This document shows positions 24,804-33,560 of a DNA stretch of 64,000 nt, in pieces; the first letter of the stretch is position 1, and each line of letters begins with the position of its first letter. Source of the stretch: QQVM01 sp035341855 (GTDB lineage: Bacteria; Bacteroidota; Bacteroidia; AKYH767-A; 2013-40CM-41-45); contig DAOQWA010000013.1 of NCBI GenBank assembly GCA_035341855.1, positions 1 to 64,000 on the forward strand. The letters are read 5' to 3'. The notes below the pieces were generated by a model, which was given only the letters and a program-made list of their open reading frames with translations, was not told the DNA's origin and made no database searches. A program made the translations under genes and the position numbers.

Positions 24804-27407
24804 ATGAATTCGATACTATTCATGCCCTACACTCGGTTTGTTCTGTTTTCTTTCCTGTTTTTTTCAATAGACTTCACGCTTCAGGCACAACCTTGTTTTG
24901 AACGAGTATATGGAGGTTTATTGAACGAAGAGGCTAGCCTGGTTCGACCAACTTTCGATCATGGATATATCATCATCGGTACAATAGATGATACCATTAA
25001 TCACACCAAAGCTTATTACGTATTAAAGCTGGACAGCCTGGGCAACGAAGAATGGTCTAATTCTTACGGTGATGCATTTAATCAAACCGGCTCGTCAATT
25101 GTTCAAACTCCTGATAGCGGCTATGCTTTTGTTGGTTCTCACCAGGCAGCACTCTACAATGCGGTGGCCGAAGTTGTAAGGATTGGTCCTAATGGCAATC
25201 GAATAAATTCAAAAACTTATCCTCCGTTTGATGGCTGGGCGACACAAGGTATAGGGATCATTGCAGCTTCTGATTCTAATCTTACCATATCAACTTACAC
25301 CGATGGATTTATTTCTCAGAATTATTATTCACTGATAAATCTTAATTATGATCTGAGTACAAACTGGTCAAACTTTGTCTCCTTTGATGGGTCTGTTATG
25401 AACGAACATGATGCCGCTTTAGGCCCAAATTCAAGATATTTTACATTGGGTCATTATTCGAACTTTTATTATAGCTCTCCACCAATTTTAAATGTTACTG
25501 AAGTCAGACAGATGAGCTCAGCAGGTACTCTTCTCCTGGATACCTTATATACCTGGAATACGGTTTCAAACTCAATATCACCCTCCAGAGATGGAGGAGC
25601 TATCATTTGTGGCGATATAGATAGCGGTGGGAACAAAAATATTTCGTTGAGCTTGCTGGATAGCATTGGTACAGTCTTATGGCAAAAGGAACTTGGAGGA
25701 CCTAGAAATGAATCCGGAAGACATGCGCGACAGACAAAAGATGGAGGATTTGTAATTTTGGCAAGTGTTCCTCACTTGTATTTCCCGTCATTGAATGATA
25801 TTGTTTTAATGAAGGTCAATGCTCAAGGTGATAGTTTATGGACCAGGACCTTCGGTGCAACCTTCGATGATGTCGGTATTCATGTACAAGAAACATATGA
25901 TGGAGGTTTTATCATTCTTGGAAAAACAAATAGTTTTGATTCCGCACACATTTATCTGATCAAGACTGACAGTATGGGAATAATATCTTCTCCTTATACG
26001 ATCAGTGGTCCTGCCAATTATTTCTGTAAAGGGGATACGGTAGATCTTAGGATCATTCCAAAGCCATCTTCCGGCTCAGTAATTCAATGGTCCACTTTGG
26101 AAAGTGCTGACAGTATCGTTGCTTTTACTAATGGAAATTTCACGGCCCTGATAACTGATAGTCTTGGTAATTCTTACAGGACTCCAAACTATTTTTTGTT
26201 TTTTGCTACAATCACAGATGCAAGCCTTGGTGTTAATGACACGATTGGAATTTGTACCGGAGCAAAGATTGAAAACCTGGCTCCTCCAAGTTTGTCTTTT
26301 GAATATTCATGGTACCTTGATGATACTTTGTTATCAGCAATTCATACAAACTATATCAAGCCCACCCGTACCGGGAAGTATACACTTAAAGTTGATAACT
26401 ATTGCGGCAGCGACGCCGATACCCTTATCCTGGATTCTTTATACGCTCTGCCTGCAATTCCTTCTATGAACTTTACAGGCAATAAATTTATTTGCCTTGG
26501 AGATAGTCTGCAACTGCTTACTCCCGATAATGGTCTTTCTCACCAATGGTGGTATTCACAGGTGGGAAGTGCACAACCGGTTTCAGGAGCCACCGATACT
26601 TCATTTGTTGCAAGAACCGAAGGGATTTATTTCGTGCAGGTATCGGATGCAAATAATTGCAAATCATATTCTAATCCACTTAATATTTTTATTGATAATT
26701 ATGCTGCATACGTGAATACATCGGGACCACTAAGTTTTTGTCAGGGTGGTCACGTCATATTATCAGCGCCCTCAGGTGCAAATTATTTATGGAATACAGG
26801 CGACACAGTTAGCTCTGTGCTTGTCAATACAAGTGGAGATTTTTGGTATACTATGACGAGCATGTTCGGTTGTCCAAAAGTGTCAGATTCTGTTCGCACT
26901 TCGGTTTATCTAAAACCCTACATCAACCTTGGACCGGACTCACTACTTTGTAATACTTCTACTTACCTCATAGATGCAGGGCCAGGTTATAGTACATACA
27001 CTTGGCATGATGGTTCTACAAATCAAACTTTTCTTGCTTCTACCAGTTCTCCGGGTATCGATTCACTGCTTTGCTTCGTTCAGGTCACAGATGTTAATTC
27101 TTGCTCCAATCGTGATTCTGTGATGATACGTTTTGATGTTTGTCAGGGACTGACACAAAATCAGCCGGTAGCAAATGTCAGATTTCCATCTCTGATTTTT
27201 TCAGGCCAAGATCTGTTGCTTGATAACAATTCCGGTCAGAGTGTTGAGTTGAATGTTTTTAATAGTGCAGGTCAAATGGTTTATGAAAGCTATCTGCATA
27301 ACGGCAGAACAGATTTAAGAAGTGGCCATTTTGATTCGGGTATTTATTTTTACGTTCTCAGGTCATCAGACCGGTCTTATAAATCCGGCAAATTTATTGT
27401 CCAATAA
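24804..27407 (+). CDS. T9SS cargo protein with beta-propeller-like and Ig-like parts
   Basis: 867 residues from the ATG at 24804; a 24786 start would add MRGLKR before the signal peptide, but the promoter box position disfavours it. Signal peptide ends near FTLQAQ. Residues about 25-390 contain repeated blades of the type TKDGGFVILASVP and VQETYDGGFIILGKTN (the 'DGGFii.G.t' repeat of Bacteroidota propeller proteins), interleaved with LDSLGNEEWS-like phrases. Residues about 400-770 are Ig/PKD-like modules rich in C and D (YFCKGDTVDL, FICLGDSLQLL, SFCQGGHVILSA). The last ~75 residues (ELNVFNSAGQMVYES ... GIYFYVLRSSDRSYKSGKFI) are a type A T9SS sorting domain. It is likely a surface adhesin or binding protein; there is no catalytic motif. 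Confidence 0.82.
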   Translation: MNSILFMPYTRFVLFSFLFFSIDFTLQAQPCFERVYGGLLNEEASLVRPTFDHGYIIIGTIDDTINHTKAYYVLKLDSLGNEEWSNSYGDAFNQTGSSIVQTPDSGYAFVGSHQAALYNAVAEVVRIGPNGNRINSKTYPPFDGWATQGIGIIAASDSNLTISTYTDGFISQNYYSLINLNYDLSTNWSNFVSFDGSVMNEHDAALGPNSRYFTLGHYSNFYYSSPPILNVTEVRQMSSAGTLLLDTLYTWNTVSNSISPSRDGGAIICGDIDSGGNKNISLSLLDSIGTVLWQKELGGPRNESGRHARQTKDGGFVILASVPHLYFPSLNDIVLMKVNAQGDSLWTRTFGATFDDVGIHVQETYDGGFIILGKTNSFDSAHIYLIKTDSMGIISSPYTISGPANYFCKGDTVDLRIIPKPSSGSVIQWSTLESADSIVAFTNGNFTALITDSLGNSYRTPNYFLFFATITDASLGVNDTIGICTGAKIENLAPPSLSFEYSWYLDDTLLSAIHTNYIKPTRTGKYTLKVDNYCGSDADTLILDSLYALPAIPSMNFTGNKFICLGDSLQLLTPDNGLSHQWWYSQVGSAQPVSGATDTSFVARTEGIYFVQVSDANNCKSYSNPLNIFIDNYAAYVNTSGPLSFCQGGHVILSAPSGANYLWNTGDTVSSVLVNTSGDFWYTMTSMFGCPKVSDSVRTSVYLKPYINLGPDSLLCNTSTYLIDAGPGYSTYTWHDGSTNQTFLASTSSPGIDSLLCFVQVTDVNSCSNRDSVMIRFDVCQGLTQNQPVANVRFPSLIFSGQDLLLDNNSGQSVELNVFNSAGQMVYESYLHNGRTDLRSGHFDSGIYFYVLRSSDRSYKSGKFIVQ

Positions 27408-27449
27408 CCTTGACAATCAGTAAGTTCATCATTTTTTCATACTTTTTTG

Positions 27450-27457
27450 TATTTTTG
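27450..27457 (+). promoter_or_regulatory. Candidate -7 box immediately upstream of the HYC_CC_PP gene
   Basis: TATTTTTG is an exact TAnnTTTG but ends only 6 nt before the ATG at 27464. Transcription would begin at or next to the start codon, giving a leaderless message; alternatively the match is chance in a T-rich stretch. Confidence 0.3.
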
Positions 27458-27463
27458 TAGTTC

Positions 27464-27880
27464 ATGGCAGTCACAAAACGTCTTATTGCTTTTTTATTAG
27501 CCTTTGTGGTTTTCATCTCTTCCGGAGGTGTAGTAATGGCCGTTCATTACTGTTCGATGAAATCCAGTAAGGAAATATCGATCTTTAATCAAAAATCCTG
27601 CTGTACCGATAAGGCTAAGACCTGTGAAAATAACAGAGCAACAGAACTCCGGAATAAAAAATGTTGTGATCTTACCGTCACTTACCATAAGATTGATATC
27701 TCAACAATTTTTTCAGTCATTGAACATGTAGACCTTCAGGTTCCCGCATTTGATTATTTTTCTTTTAATTTAAATCCTGCCAAAACCTCTTTCTTTGACA
27801 ATATATTATCGAATAAGGCTCCACCTTATTTCTCAGGAGGAAAAACATTTCTGATACTCTCACAACTTTTCTTGATTTGA
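27464..27880 (+). CDS. HYC_CC_PP family protein
   Basis: 138 residues. A signal peptide or anchor (about 5-26) is followed by the three family marks: H28-Y29-C30 (VHYCSMKS), paired cysteines C46-C47 and C67-C68 (with C54 between), and P120-P121 (NKAPPYFSGG). The family name comes from these marks and its members commonly sit next to TonB-dependent receptors in Bacteroidota. The exported, cysteine-rich layout suggests metal binding, probably copper, but this is inference from composition and neighbours. It precedes the receptor gene by 51 bp and the HMA gene completes the set. Confidence 0.82.
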   Translation: MAVTKRLIAFLLAFVVFISSGGVVMAVHYCSMKSSKEISIFNQKSCCTDKAKTCENNRATELRNKKCCDLTVTYHKIDISTIFSVIEHVDLQVPAFDYFSFNLNPAKTSFFDNILSNKAPPYFSGGKTFLILSQLFLI

Positions 27881-27900
27881 TTTTGGTGAATCGCAAGACA

Positions 27901-27919
27901 ATTGTGTTATTGACACAAT
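27901..27919. repeat. 7-5-7 inverted repeat, possible operator or hairpin
   Basis: ATTGTGT at 27901-27907 and its exact complement ACACAAT at 27913-27919 are separated by five bases. It lies between the HYC_CC_PP stop (27880) and the receptor start (27932 or 27962). It could be a regulator site for the cassette or a weak mRNA hairpin; nothing in the sequence decides. Confidence 0.4.
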
Positions 27920-27931
27920 GATCATCATTTA

Positions 27932-30313
27932 TTGTTGCATTCACTTAAAACGATCATCTACATGCAATCAAAATATTTAATAAACCATATTTATTCCGGA
28001 ATTTTCCGGCTGAAATACAGCCGCCTTCATAAAAGATCTCATCTCTTAATTGAACAGAAAGAGGTTTTTTCAATTTCATTATTTGGCCAATTTTTCAGAC
28101 ATGCATTTGTCCTTTTAGTATTCAATCTCCTGCCTTTTATTTTATCTGCTCAGGCAATTCTGAATGGAAAAGTTCTTGAGTACAATAAAAATAGTAAAGC
28201 AGAAAAGACTCTGCCCGGTGCCAATGTATATTGGCTTGCAACTAATGTTGCTGTCACAACGAATGATAAAGGGGAGTTCAGTATTTCTGTGCCGGATGAA
28301 CTACCGGCAAAACTTGTGGTCAGTTTTGTGGGTTTTCAATCGGATACTCTTGTGATTAATTCAGTTGAAAGTAAGGTTATTAGATTAAAAAATTCCGTAG
28401 AACTCAAAGGTGTTAATGTCACAGCAAGAAAGGAAGCAATCGGGATCTCAACGGTTCAGACTATCAATGTTGAGAATCTAACCGGTAAGGAATTGCTGAA
28501 AGCAGCTTGCTGTAATTTGTCAGAAGCATTTGAAACAAGTCCGACTGTCAATGTTGCATACAAAGATGCCGTGACCGGTGCAAAGGAAATTCAAATGTTG
28601 GGATTGGCAGGTGTCTATTCCCAATTGCTGACTGAGAATATTTCTTCTCTTCGTGGTATTAGCGGTATTTATGGATTAGCTTTTATACCTGGTCCCTGGA
28701 TGGAATCAATTCAAGTAACAAAAGGCAGCGGTTCGGTTATTAATGGTTATGAGTCAACAACAGGACAAATAAATATCGAATTCTTAAAGCCGCAGTCGAC
28801 AGAAACACCACGATTTTTTTTAAACTTGTTCGGAGAATTGAATGGAAACTCTGAGATAAATACGCATTATAGAAAAGTGCTAAACGATAAATGGAGTAGC
28901 ATACTCATGCTACATGGAAATTTCATGGGAAGAGAAATGGATCATAATGATGATAATTTTAAGGACCTTCCAACAGGAAATCAGTTTAACTTGTATAACA
29001 GATGGCAATACCATAGCGGGAATAAGCTGGAGTCTCAAATAGGAGTAAAGCTTCTGACCGATAGCAGAATAGGGGGGCAAACGAAGAATAGTATCGGTAC
29101 CGGTCCCGGTGGCGAAATTTATTCAACCAATGTTGATAATAAGAGGGCAGAGGCCTTTGTGAAAGTTGGACTGGTCTTCCCTGATAAGCCTTTTAAAAGT
29201 ATCGGAAATATTGTGGATGTGGCGGTTCATGAACTTAACTCCAATTTCGGATTGAAGTCCTTTGATGCAAATCAAAAAAGTTTGTTTGTTCAGAGTATTT
29301 ATCAGAACACTTTTAATGCAACAAATCATCAATATAAAATAGGCGTAACTTATCGTTATGAGATCACTGAACAAAAATATAATTTGGAATCTTCCGATCT
29401 GATAGAAAATGTTCCCGGGTTCTTTGGAGAATATACATATAACCACCTTGATAAGCTTACAATAATTGCCGGGGTACGCGAGGACTATCACAACAATTAC
29501 GGATGGATATTCACGCCCAGATTTCATGCTAAATATAATTTCACAGACAACTTGCTAGTCCGTTTAAGTGCCGGGAAAAGTTTTAGAGTTCCTTCGATTT
29601 ACGCTGACAATATCAGCATAATGGCATCTTCAAAAACACTAAATGTTCTTGAAGATATTCAGCCTGAAAGAGCATGGAATTATGGATTCAACACAACTTA
29701 CAAGTTTATCCTGGCTCAAAGAGAAGCATCCATTAGTGCCGACTTCTATCGCACTAATTTTATAGATCAGTTAATTGTTGATCCTTATTCTGATCCTGCA
29801 TCTATTTTGTTTTATAATTTGAATGGAACTTCATATTCAAATAGTATGCAGATTACCTTCAATTACGAATTGATACCACACTTGGATTTGCGCCTTGCTT
29901 ATAAGTTCGATGACGTAAAATCAACTTATCAGGGAGTGTTGCAAAGCAAGCCTTTAGTTTCTAGAAACAAAGCATTGGTCAACATTGCTTATGCTACGAG
30001 TAACGAGCATTGGAAATTTGACTTCACGGTAGTATGGGATGGTCAAAAAAAATTACCTTTAACAAGTGGACACCATGATCATGGAAGCATCAGGAATTTT
30101 TCTGATGACTTTATGATCATGCACATTCAGGTGACTAAAGTATTCAGGAAGTTTGAAGTATATGCCGGAGCAGAAAACTTGTTGGATTTTACACAACATC
30201 AACCGGTGATCAATGCTGATAATCCATTCAGTAATGAATTTGATGCCTCAAGAATATGGGGGCCAATTGACGGAAGAAGGATCTTTGCCGGTCTTCGATA
30301 TAAGATAAGGTAA
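27932..30313 (+). CDS. TonB-dependent outer-membrane receptor (probable metal substrate)
   Basis: 793 residues from 27932, with an alternative ATG at 27962. Either start leaves an unusually long, basic region of 50-60 residues before the hydrophobic signal core (AFVLLVFNLLPFILSAQ). Then come a carboxypeptidase-regulatory-like domain (about 74-160: LPGANVYWLATNVAVTTNDK), the plug (about 175-290; AACCNLSEAFETSPTVNVAY, GLAGVYSQLLTENI, GYESTTGQINIEF) and a beta-barrel ending in IFAGLRYKIR. The CC in the plug and HHDHGS near the C-terminus are potential metal ligands. With the HYC_CC_PP and HMA neighbours this suggests copper or another soft metal rather than a siderophore or glycan. The cognate TonB is not in the window. 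Confidence 0.87.
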   Translation: MLHSLKTIIYMQSKYLINHIYSGIFRLKYSRLHKRSHLLIEQKEVFSISLFGQFFRHAFVLLVFNLLPFILSAQAILNGKVLEYNKNSKAEKTLPGANVYWLATNVAVTTNDKGEFSISVPDELPAKLVVSFVGFQSDTLVINSVESKVIRLKNSVELKGVNVTARKEAIGISTVQTINVENLTGKELLKAACCNLSEAFETSPTVNVAYKDAVTGAKEIQMLGLAGVYSQLLTENISSLRGISGIYGLAFIPGPWMESIQVTKGSGSVINGYESTTGQINIEFLKPQSTETPRFFLNLFGELNGNSEINTHYRKVLNDKWSSILMLHGNFMGREMDHNDDNFKDLPTGNQFNLYNRWQYHSGNKLESQIGVKLLTDSRIGGQTKNSIGTGPGGEIYSTNVDNKRAEAFVKVGLVFPDKPFKSIGNIVDVAVHELNSNFGLKSFDANQKSLFVQSIYQNTFNATNHQYKIGVTYRYEITEQKYNLESSDLIENVPGFFGEYTYNHLDKLTIIAGVREDYHNNYGWIFTPRFHAKYNFTDNLLVRLSAGKSFRVPSIYADNISIMASSKTLNVLEDIQPERAWNYGFNTTYKFILAQREASISADFYRTNFIDQLIVDPYSDPASILFYNLNGTSYSNSMQITFNYELIPHLDLRLAYKFDDVKSTYQGVLQSKPLVSRNKALVNIAYATSNEHWKFDFTVVWDGQKKLPLTSGHHDHGSIRNFSDDFMIMHIQVTKVFRKFEVYAGAENLLDFTQHQPVINADNPFSNEFDASRIWGPIDGRRIFAGLRYKIR

Positions 30314-30342
30314 TATTATAATTTAATTTTAAAATATAGGCT

Positions 30343-30687
30343 ATGAAAATGATCATCAAACTTGCTTCTCTTGTTTTAGTTTTTCTCTTGTTTAGTTTGC
30401 AAGGGAAAGCTCAATTGGATACTGTAAAAATCATTACATCATCACTTTGTTCTACTTGCAAGAAAGCCATTGAACATAATTTATCCTTTGAAAAAGGTGT
30501 GAAGAGCGCAACCGTTGACATCGATACCAAAGTTCTTACTGTAGCTTATGATCAGAAGAAAACAAACCCTGAAAAGATCAGAATAGCAGTGACAAAAATT
30601 GGATATGATGCAGATTCATTAAAAGCAGATCAGAAAGCTTTCAACAAATTGCCTGAATGTTGTAAGGATCCGGAAAACCATCATTAA
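30343..30687 (+). CDS. Exported heavy-metal-associated (HMA) domain protein
   Basis: 114 residues. A signal peptide (about 1-23, GKA then QLD) precedes one HMA-like ferredoxin fold: VKIITSSLCSTCKKAIEHNL with the C36-x-x-C39 metal site, then VKSATVDIDTKVLTVAYDQK and the 'GYDAD' end. A second potential site, CC in LPECCKDPENHH, lies near the C-terminus with two terminal histidines. HMA domains bind Cu(I) or similar ions; being exported, this one would act as a periplasmic metal carrier rather than a cytosolic chaperone such as CopZ. It follows the receptor by 29 bp and is the last gene of the cassette. Confidence 0.87.
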   Translation: MKMIIKLASLVLVFLLFSLQGKAQLDTVKIITSSLCSTCKKAIEHNLSFEKGVKSATVDIDTKVLTVAYDQKKTNPEKIRIAVTKIGYDADSLKADQKAFNKLPECCKDPENHH

Positions 30688-30731
30688 AATCTGAGCTGTA
30701 AATTATTATGCGATGGTTTGAGAGGGACTTG

Positions 30732-32393
30732 TTATTTGAATTTGTCAGATTGAAACATCTTTTCACCATTGATAAAAGTGAATAGTACGTCAACTTTTGG
30801 AATTTTCTTCTCAGGAATTTCTAAGATATCTTTGTCCAAAACCACAAAATCTGCAAACTTCCCTTCTTCCAGGCTTCCTTTGAAATCATCTTCAAAGCTT
30901 GCATACGCTGCCCATATCGTCATTCCTCTTAGAGCATCTTTTTTACTTAGTTCATTTTCTTTTTGGAATCCTTCATCAGGATAACCATCCAGGTCTCTTC
31001 TCTGTACTGCTGCATAATAAGTAAGCAGAGGTTGAATACTCTCTACAGGAAAATCTGTACCGAGTGCTATGATTCCATCCGAATTTTGTAAGAGATCATT
31101 ATATGCATAAGCATATTTTATTCTTTCGGCTCCTAGTCTTTCTTGAGCCCAGTACATATCGCTGGTTGCATGAGTAGGTTGAACAGATGGTATGATAGAA
31201 TTGTCTCCGAATTTTCTTAAGTCTTTAGGACTAACAACCTGACAATGTTCTATTCTCCATCTTCTATTATTTTCCCCGCTCACATAATTTGAATAAACAT
31301 CCAGGATAGTGCTGACAGCAGAGTCGCCTATGGCATGTGCACACATTTGAAATTTATTATTCTTTGCCAATTCACATAACTGCTCCAGGTAGTTTCTGTC
31401 TTTAAGCAAGAATCCAAAATGGCCCGGTTGATCACTATAAGCTTGCTTCAAACAAGCGCCTCTTGAACCCAAAGCCCCGTCAGTATACACCTTAATTGCC
31501 CTGACGGTTAGTCTGTCGCTAATGATCGGTCCGGTTTGAATGAAGTGGTCTAAAGTCGGTTTGTCATCCGACATCATGGCATACACTCTGAGTTTTAGTT
31601 TATTTTCATTTTGTAATTTTTGAATTACTTCTATTGAATCCTTTCCTAATCCTGCATCTGAGACAGATGTCAATCCTGCAGCTACACAATTTTGTTGTGC
31701 TCTTAACAGTGCCTCTTCGACAAGTTCGGCACTATATTGTGGAATTTTGACTTTTACAAGATCGATAGCATTGTCAATAAGGAGGCCGGTCAGTTTTCCA
31801 TCGGCTAAGAGAATTTCCCCACCTTCAACTTTCGTTTCAGGAGTGATTCCTGCCATGTCAAGAGCAACCTGATTGCAAAGAACTGCGTGTCCATCAATTC
31901 GCAGCATGAAAACAGGTTTATCAGGAAACAAACTATCAATTATATTCTTATCCGGATATTCCTTTATGGTCCAATCGTTCTGATCCCAACCACGGGCCAG
32001 AAGCCAGTCGAATTTATTTGAAATAGAAAATGTCCTGAGTTGATCAATGATTTCATCAAAAGATTTGGTACCAGTTAGGTCACATTTTAACAGATCCGTT
32101 GCATAACCAAAAAAGTGACTATGTGCATCAATAAACCCGGGATATACAAAATTCCCTTGTAGGTCTATTGTATTCTCTGATTGATAGTCATCAAGGATAT
32201 CATCTGATCTTCCAAGGCTAATGATTTTTCCATTTTTAATGGCCATAGCCTGCGTTACTGAAAACATGGTATTCACTGTGTAGATCGTTCCATTGAACAC
32301 GATCAGATCCACAATGCGTTTATAATGACAGGAGGAGATCAGTAAAACAGCAATCAGGCTAAAAAATAAGTATTGAATACGTAGAAATCTCAT
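30732..32393 (-). CDS. YtcJ-like amidohydrolase lipoprotein
   Basis: 553 residues. The N-terminus (MRFLRIQYLFFSLIAVLLIS) ends in the lipobox ISSC (C22), so it is probably a lipoprotein. Amidohydrolase_3 features are NFVYPGFIDAHSHFFGYATD (DxHxH metal site), LLARGWDQNDW, MCAHAIGDSAV, RIEHCQVV and IALGTDFPVESIQPLLTYYA, and the C-terminal EGKFADFVVLDKDIL closing the beta-sandwich. YtcJ-type enzymes hydrolyse C-N bonds in varied substrates, so the substrate is unknown. It is convergent with the HMA gene (44 bp) and divergent from the DinB/YfiT gene (61 bp). Confidence 0.88.
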   Translation of the reverse strand: MRFLRIQYLFFSLIAVLLISSCHYKRIVDLIVFNGTIYTVNTMFSVTQAMAIKNGKIISLGRSDDILDDYQSENTIDLQGNFVYPGFIDAHSHFFGYATDLLKCDLTGTKSFDEIIDQLRTFSISNKFDWLLARGWDQNDWTIKEYPDKNIIDSLFPDKPVFMLRIDGHAVLCNQVALDMAGITPETKVEGGEILLADGKLTGLLIDNAIDLVKVKIPQYSAELVEEALLRAQQNCVAAGLTSVSDAGLGKDSIEVIQKLQNENKLKLRVYAMMSDDKPTLDHFIQTGPIISDRLTVRAIKVYTDGALGSRGACLKQAYSDQPGHFGFLLKDRNYLEQLCELAKNNKFQMCAHAIGDSAVSTILDVYSNYVSGENNRRWRIEHCQVVSPKDLRKFGDNSIIPSVQPTHATSDMYWAQERLGAERIKYAYAYNDLLQNSDGIIALGTDFPVESIQPLLTYYAAVQRRDLDGYPDEGFQKENELSKKDALRGMTIWAAYASFEDDFKGSLEEGKFADFVVLDKDILEIPEKKIPKVDVLFTFINGEKMFQSDKFK

Positions 32394-32454
32394 TGTTCTT
32401 GTTTAAATTTGATGTTGAAAGTAAAAAAATAATCAGCAATCTAAAAATTGGATC

Positions 32455-33003
32455 ATGAAAGAGGTTCCTGAAATAGAAGTATTGAAGTATCCGATAGGAA
32501 GATTTAAAACTCCTTCAGATTTTTCCGGGGCTAATTTAAAAATGTGGACCCAGACATTAGAATCCTTTCCTGAACTTCTTAAGAAGGAAGTGGAAAATCT
32601 CAGTCAAACGCAATTAGATACACCATATCGTGAAGGTGGTTGGACTATAAGACAGGTGGTTCATCACCTTGGTGATAGCCATCTTAACTGCTATTGCAGG
32701 TTTAAGTTAGCTATGACAGAAGATAAGCCGGAAATTAGACCATATTTTGAAGATCGATGGACTGATTTGGAGGATGCTAAATCAGCTGATGTTACAGAGG
32801 CATGCATGTTTTTGGAATTGCTTCATTTAAGACTGGTAAGATTTCTTAAAACCCTGTCAGCTGTTGATTGGGATCGAAAATTTTATCATCCGGAATACAA
32901 AAAAGAATTTGACTTAAAAACAACTCTTGCCTCGTATGCCTGGCACTCAGAACACCACTTGCATCACATAATACGATTGAAGGAAAGAAATAACTGGATC
33001 TAA
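32455..33003 (+). CDS. YfiT/DinB-family bacillithiol transferase-like protein
   Basis: 182 residues forming a four-helix DinB fold. The three metal-ligand histidines are placed as in YfiT/BstA: IRQVVHHLGDSHLN in helix 2 and YAWHSEHHLHHI at the C-terminus. The N-terminal KYPIGRFKTPSDF is also typical of YfiT. Family members are metal-dependent S-transferases for low-molecular-weight thiols or predicted hydrolases. Many Bacteroidota make bacillithiol, which makes that reading reasonable, but no bacillithiol gene is in the window. The exported YciI gene follows after 18 bp. Confidence 0.85.
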   Translation: MKEVPEIEVLKYPIGRFKTPSDFSGANLKMWTQTLESFPELLKKEVENLSQTQLDTPYREGGWTIRQVVHHLGDSHLNCYCRFKLAMTEDKPEIRPYFEDRWTDLEDAKSADVTEACMFLELLHLRLVRFLKTLSAVDWDRKFYHPEYKKEFDLKTTLASYAWHSEHHLHHIIRLKERNNWI

Positions 33004-33021
33004 TAAAACCAAGCTGAAACT

Positions 33022-33435
33022 ATGACAAAATTTTGCAAGAGTATTTTTACCGGCATTGCATTACTTGCTATGCTGCTGGTTTCCCTGTCATCTCGTGCAA
33101 CACAGAACGCAGATGCGAAAGAAGAGCAGGATGAAATGAAGCAGTACTTTTTTGTACTTCTAATAAAAGGTGAGCACCGTGACCAGGATTCCGCAACTGT
33201 TAGTGTTATCCAGAGTGGTCATCTTGCAAATATTGATCGCTTGTATAAAGAAGGGAAAATCGATATTGCCGGTCCTTTTTTAGATGATACTGATTGGCGA
33301 GGTTTATTTATCTTCAATGTTTCTAGCGAAACTGAAGTAAAGAAGCTGCTTGAAACTGATCCTGCAATTTCTTCCGGCAGACTTGATTATATCATTCATC
33401 CCTGGTATGGTGCAAAAGGTTCAGTACTTAGGTGA
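33022..33435 (+). CDS. Exported YciI-like protein
   Basis: 137 residues. Residues 1-27 are a signal peptide (GIALLAMLLVSLSSRATQ). The remainder is a YciI-like ferredoxin fold with KQYFFVLLIKGEHRDQDS, IQSGHLANIDRLYKEGKIDI, AGPFLDDTDWRGLFIF and the closing LDYIIHPWYGAKG. The histidine in QSGHLANI and the aspartate in FLDD correspond to the conserved active-site-like pair of the family. Most YciI proteins are cytoplasmic, so export is unusual, though exported forms occur in Bacteroidota. Function unknown. It is 18 bp after the YfiT-like gene and likely co-transcribed. Confidence 0.83.
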   Translation: MTKFCKSIFTGIALLAMLLVSLSSRATQNADAKEEQDEMKQYFFVLLIKGEHRDQDSATVSVIQSGHLANIDRLYKEGKIDIAGPFLDDTDWRGLFIFNVSSETEVKKLLETDPAISSGRLDYIIHPWYGAKGSVLR

Positions 33436-33560
33436 AGCTTAGACTTTTTAGCAGGTCAATTGTGAATTATTTAACGTTAATTAATAAATATCAGCATAGT
33501 TTTTTCCGTTCTTACGCATTCTACGAACTATACAACAAATAATTAAGTAGCTTAATTGAA

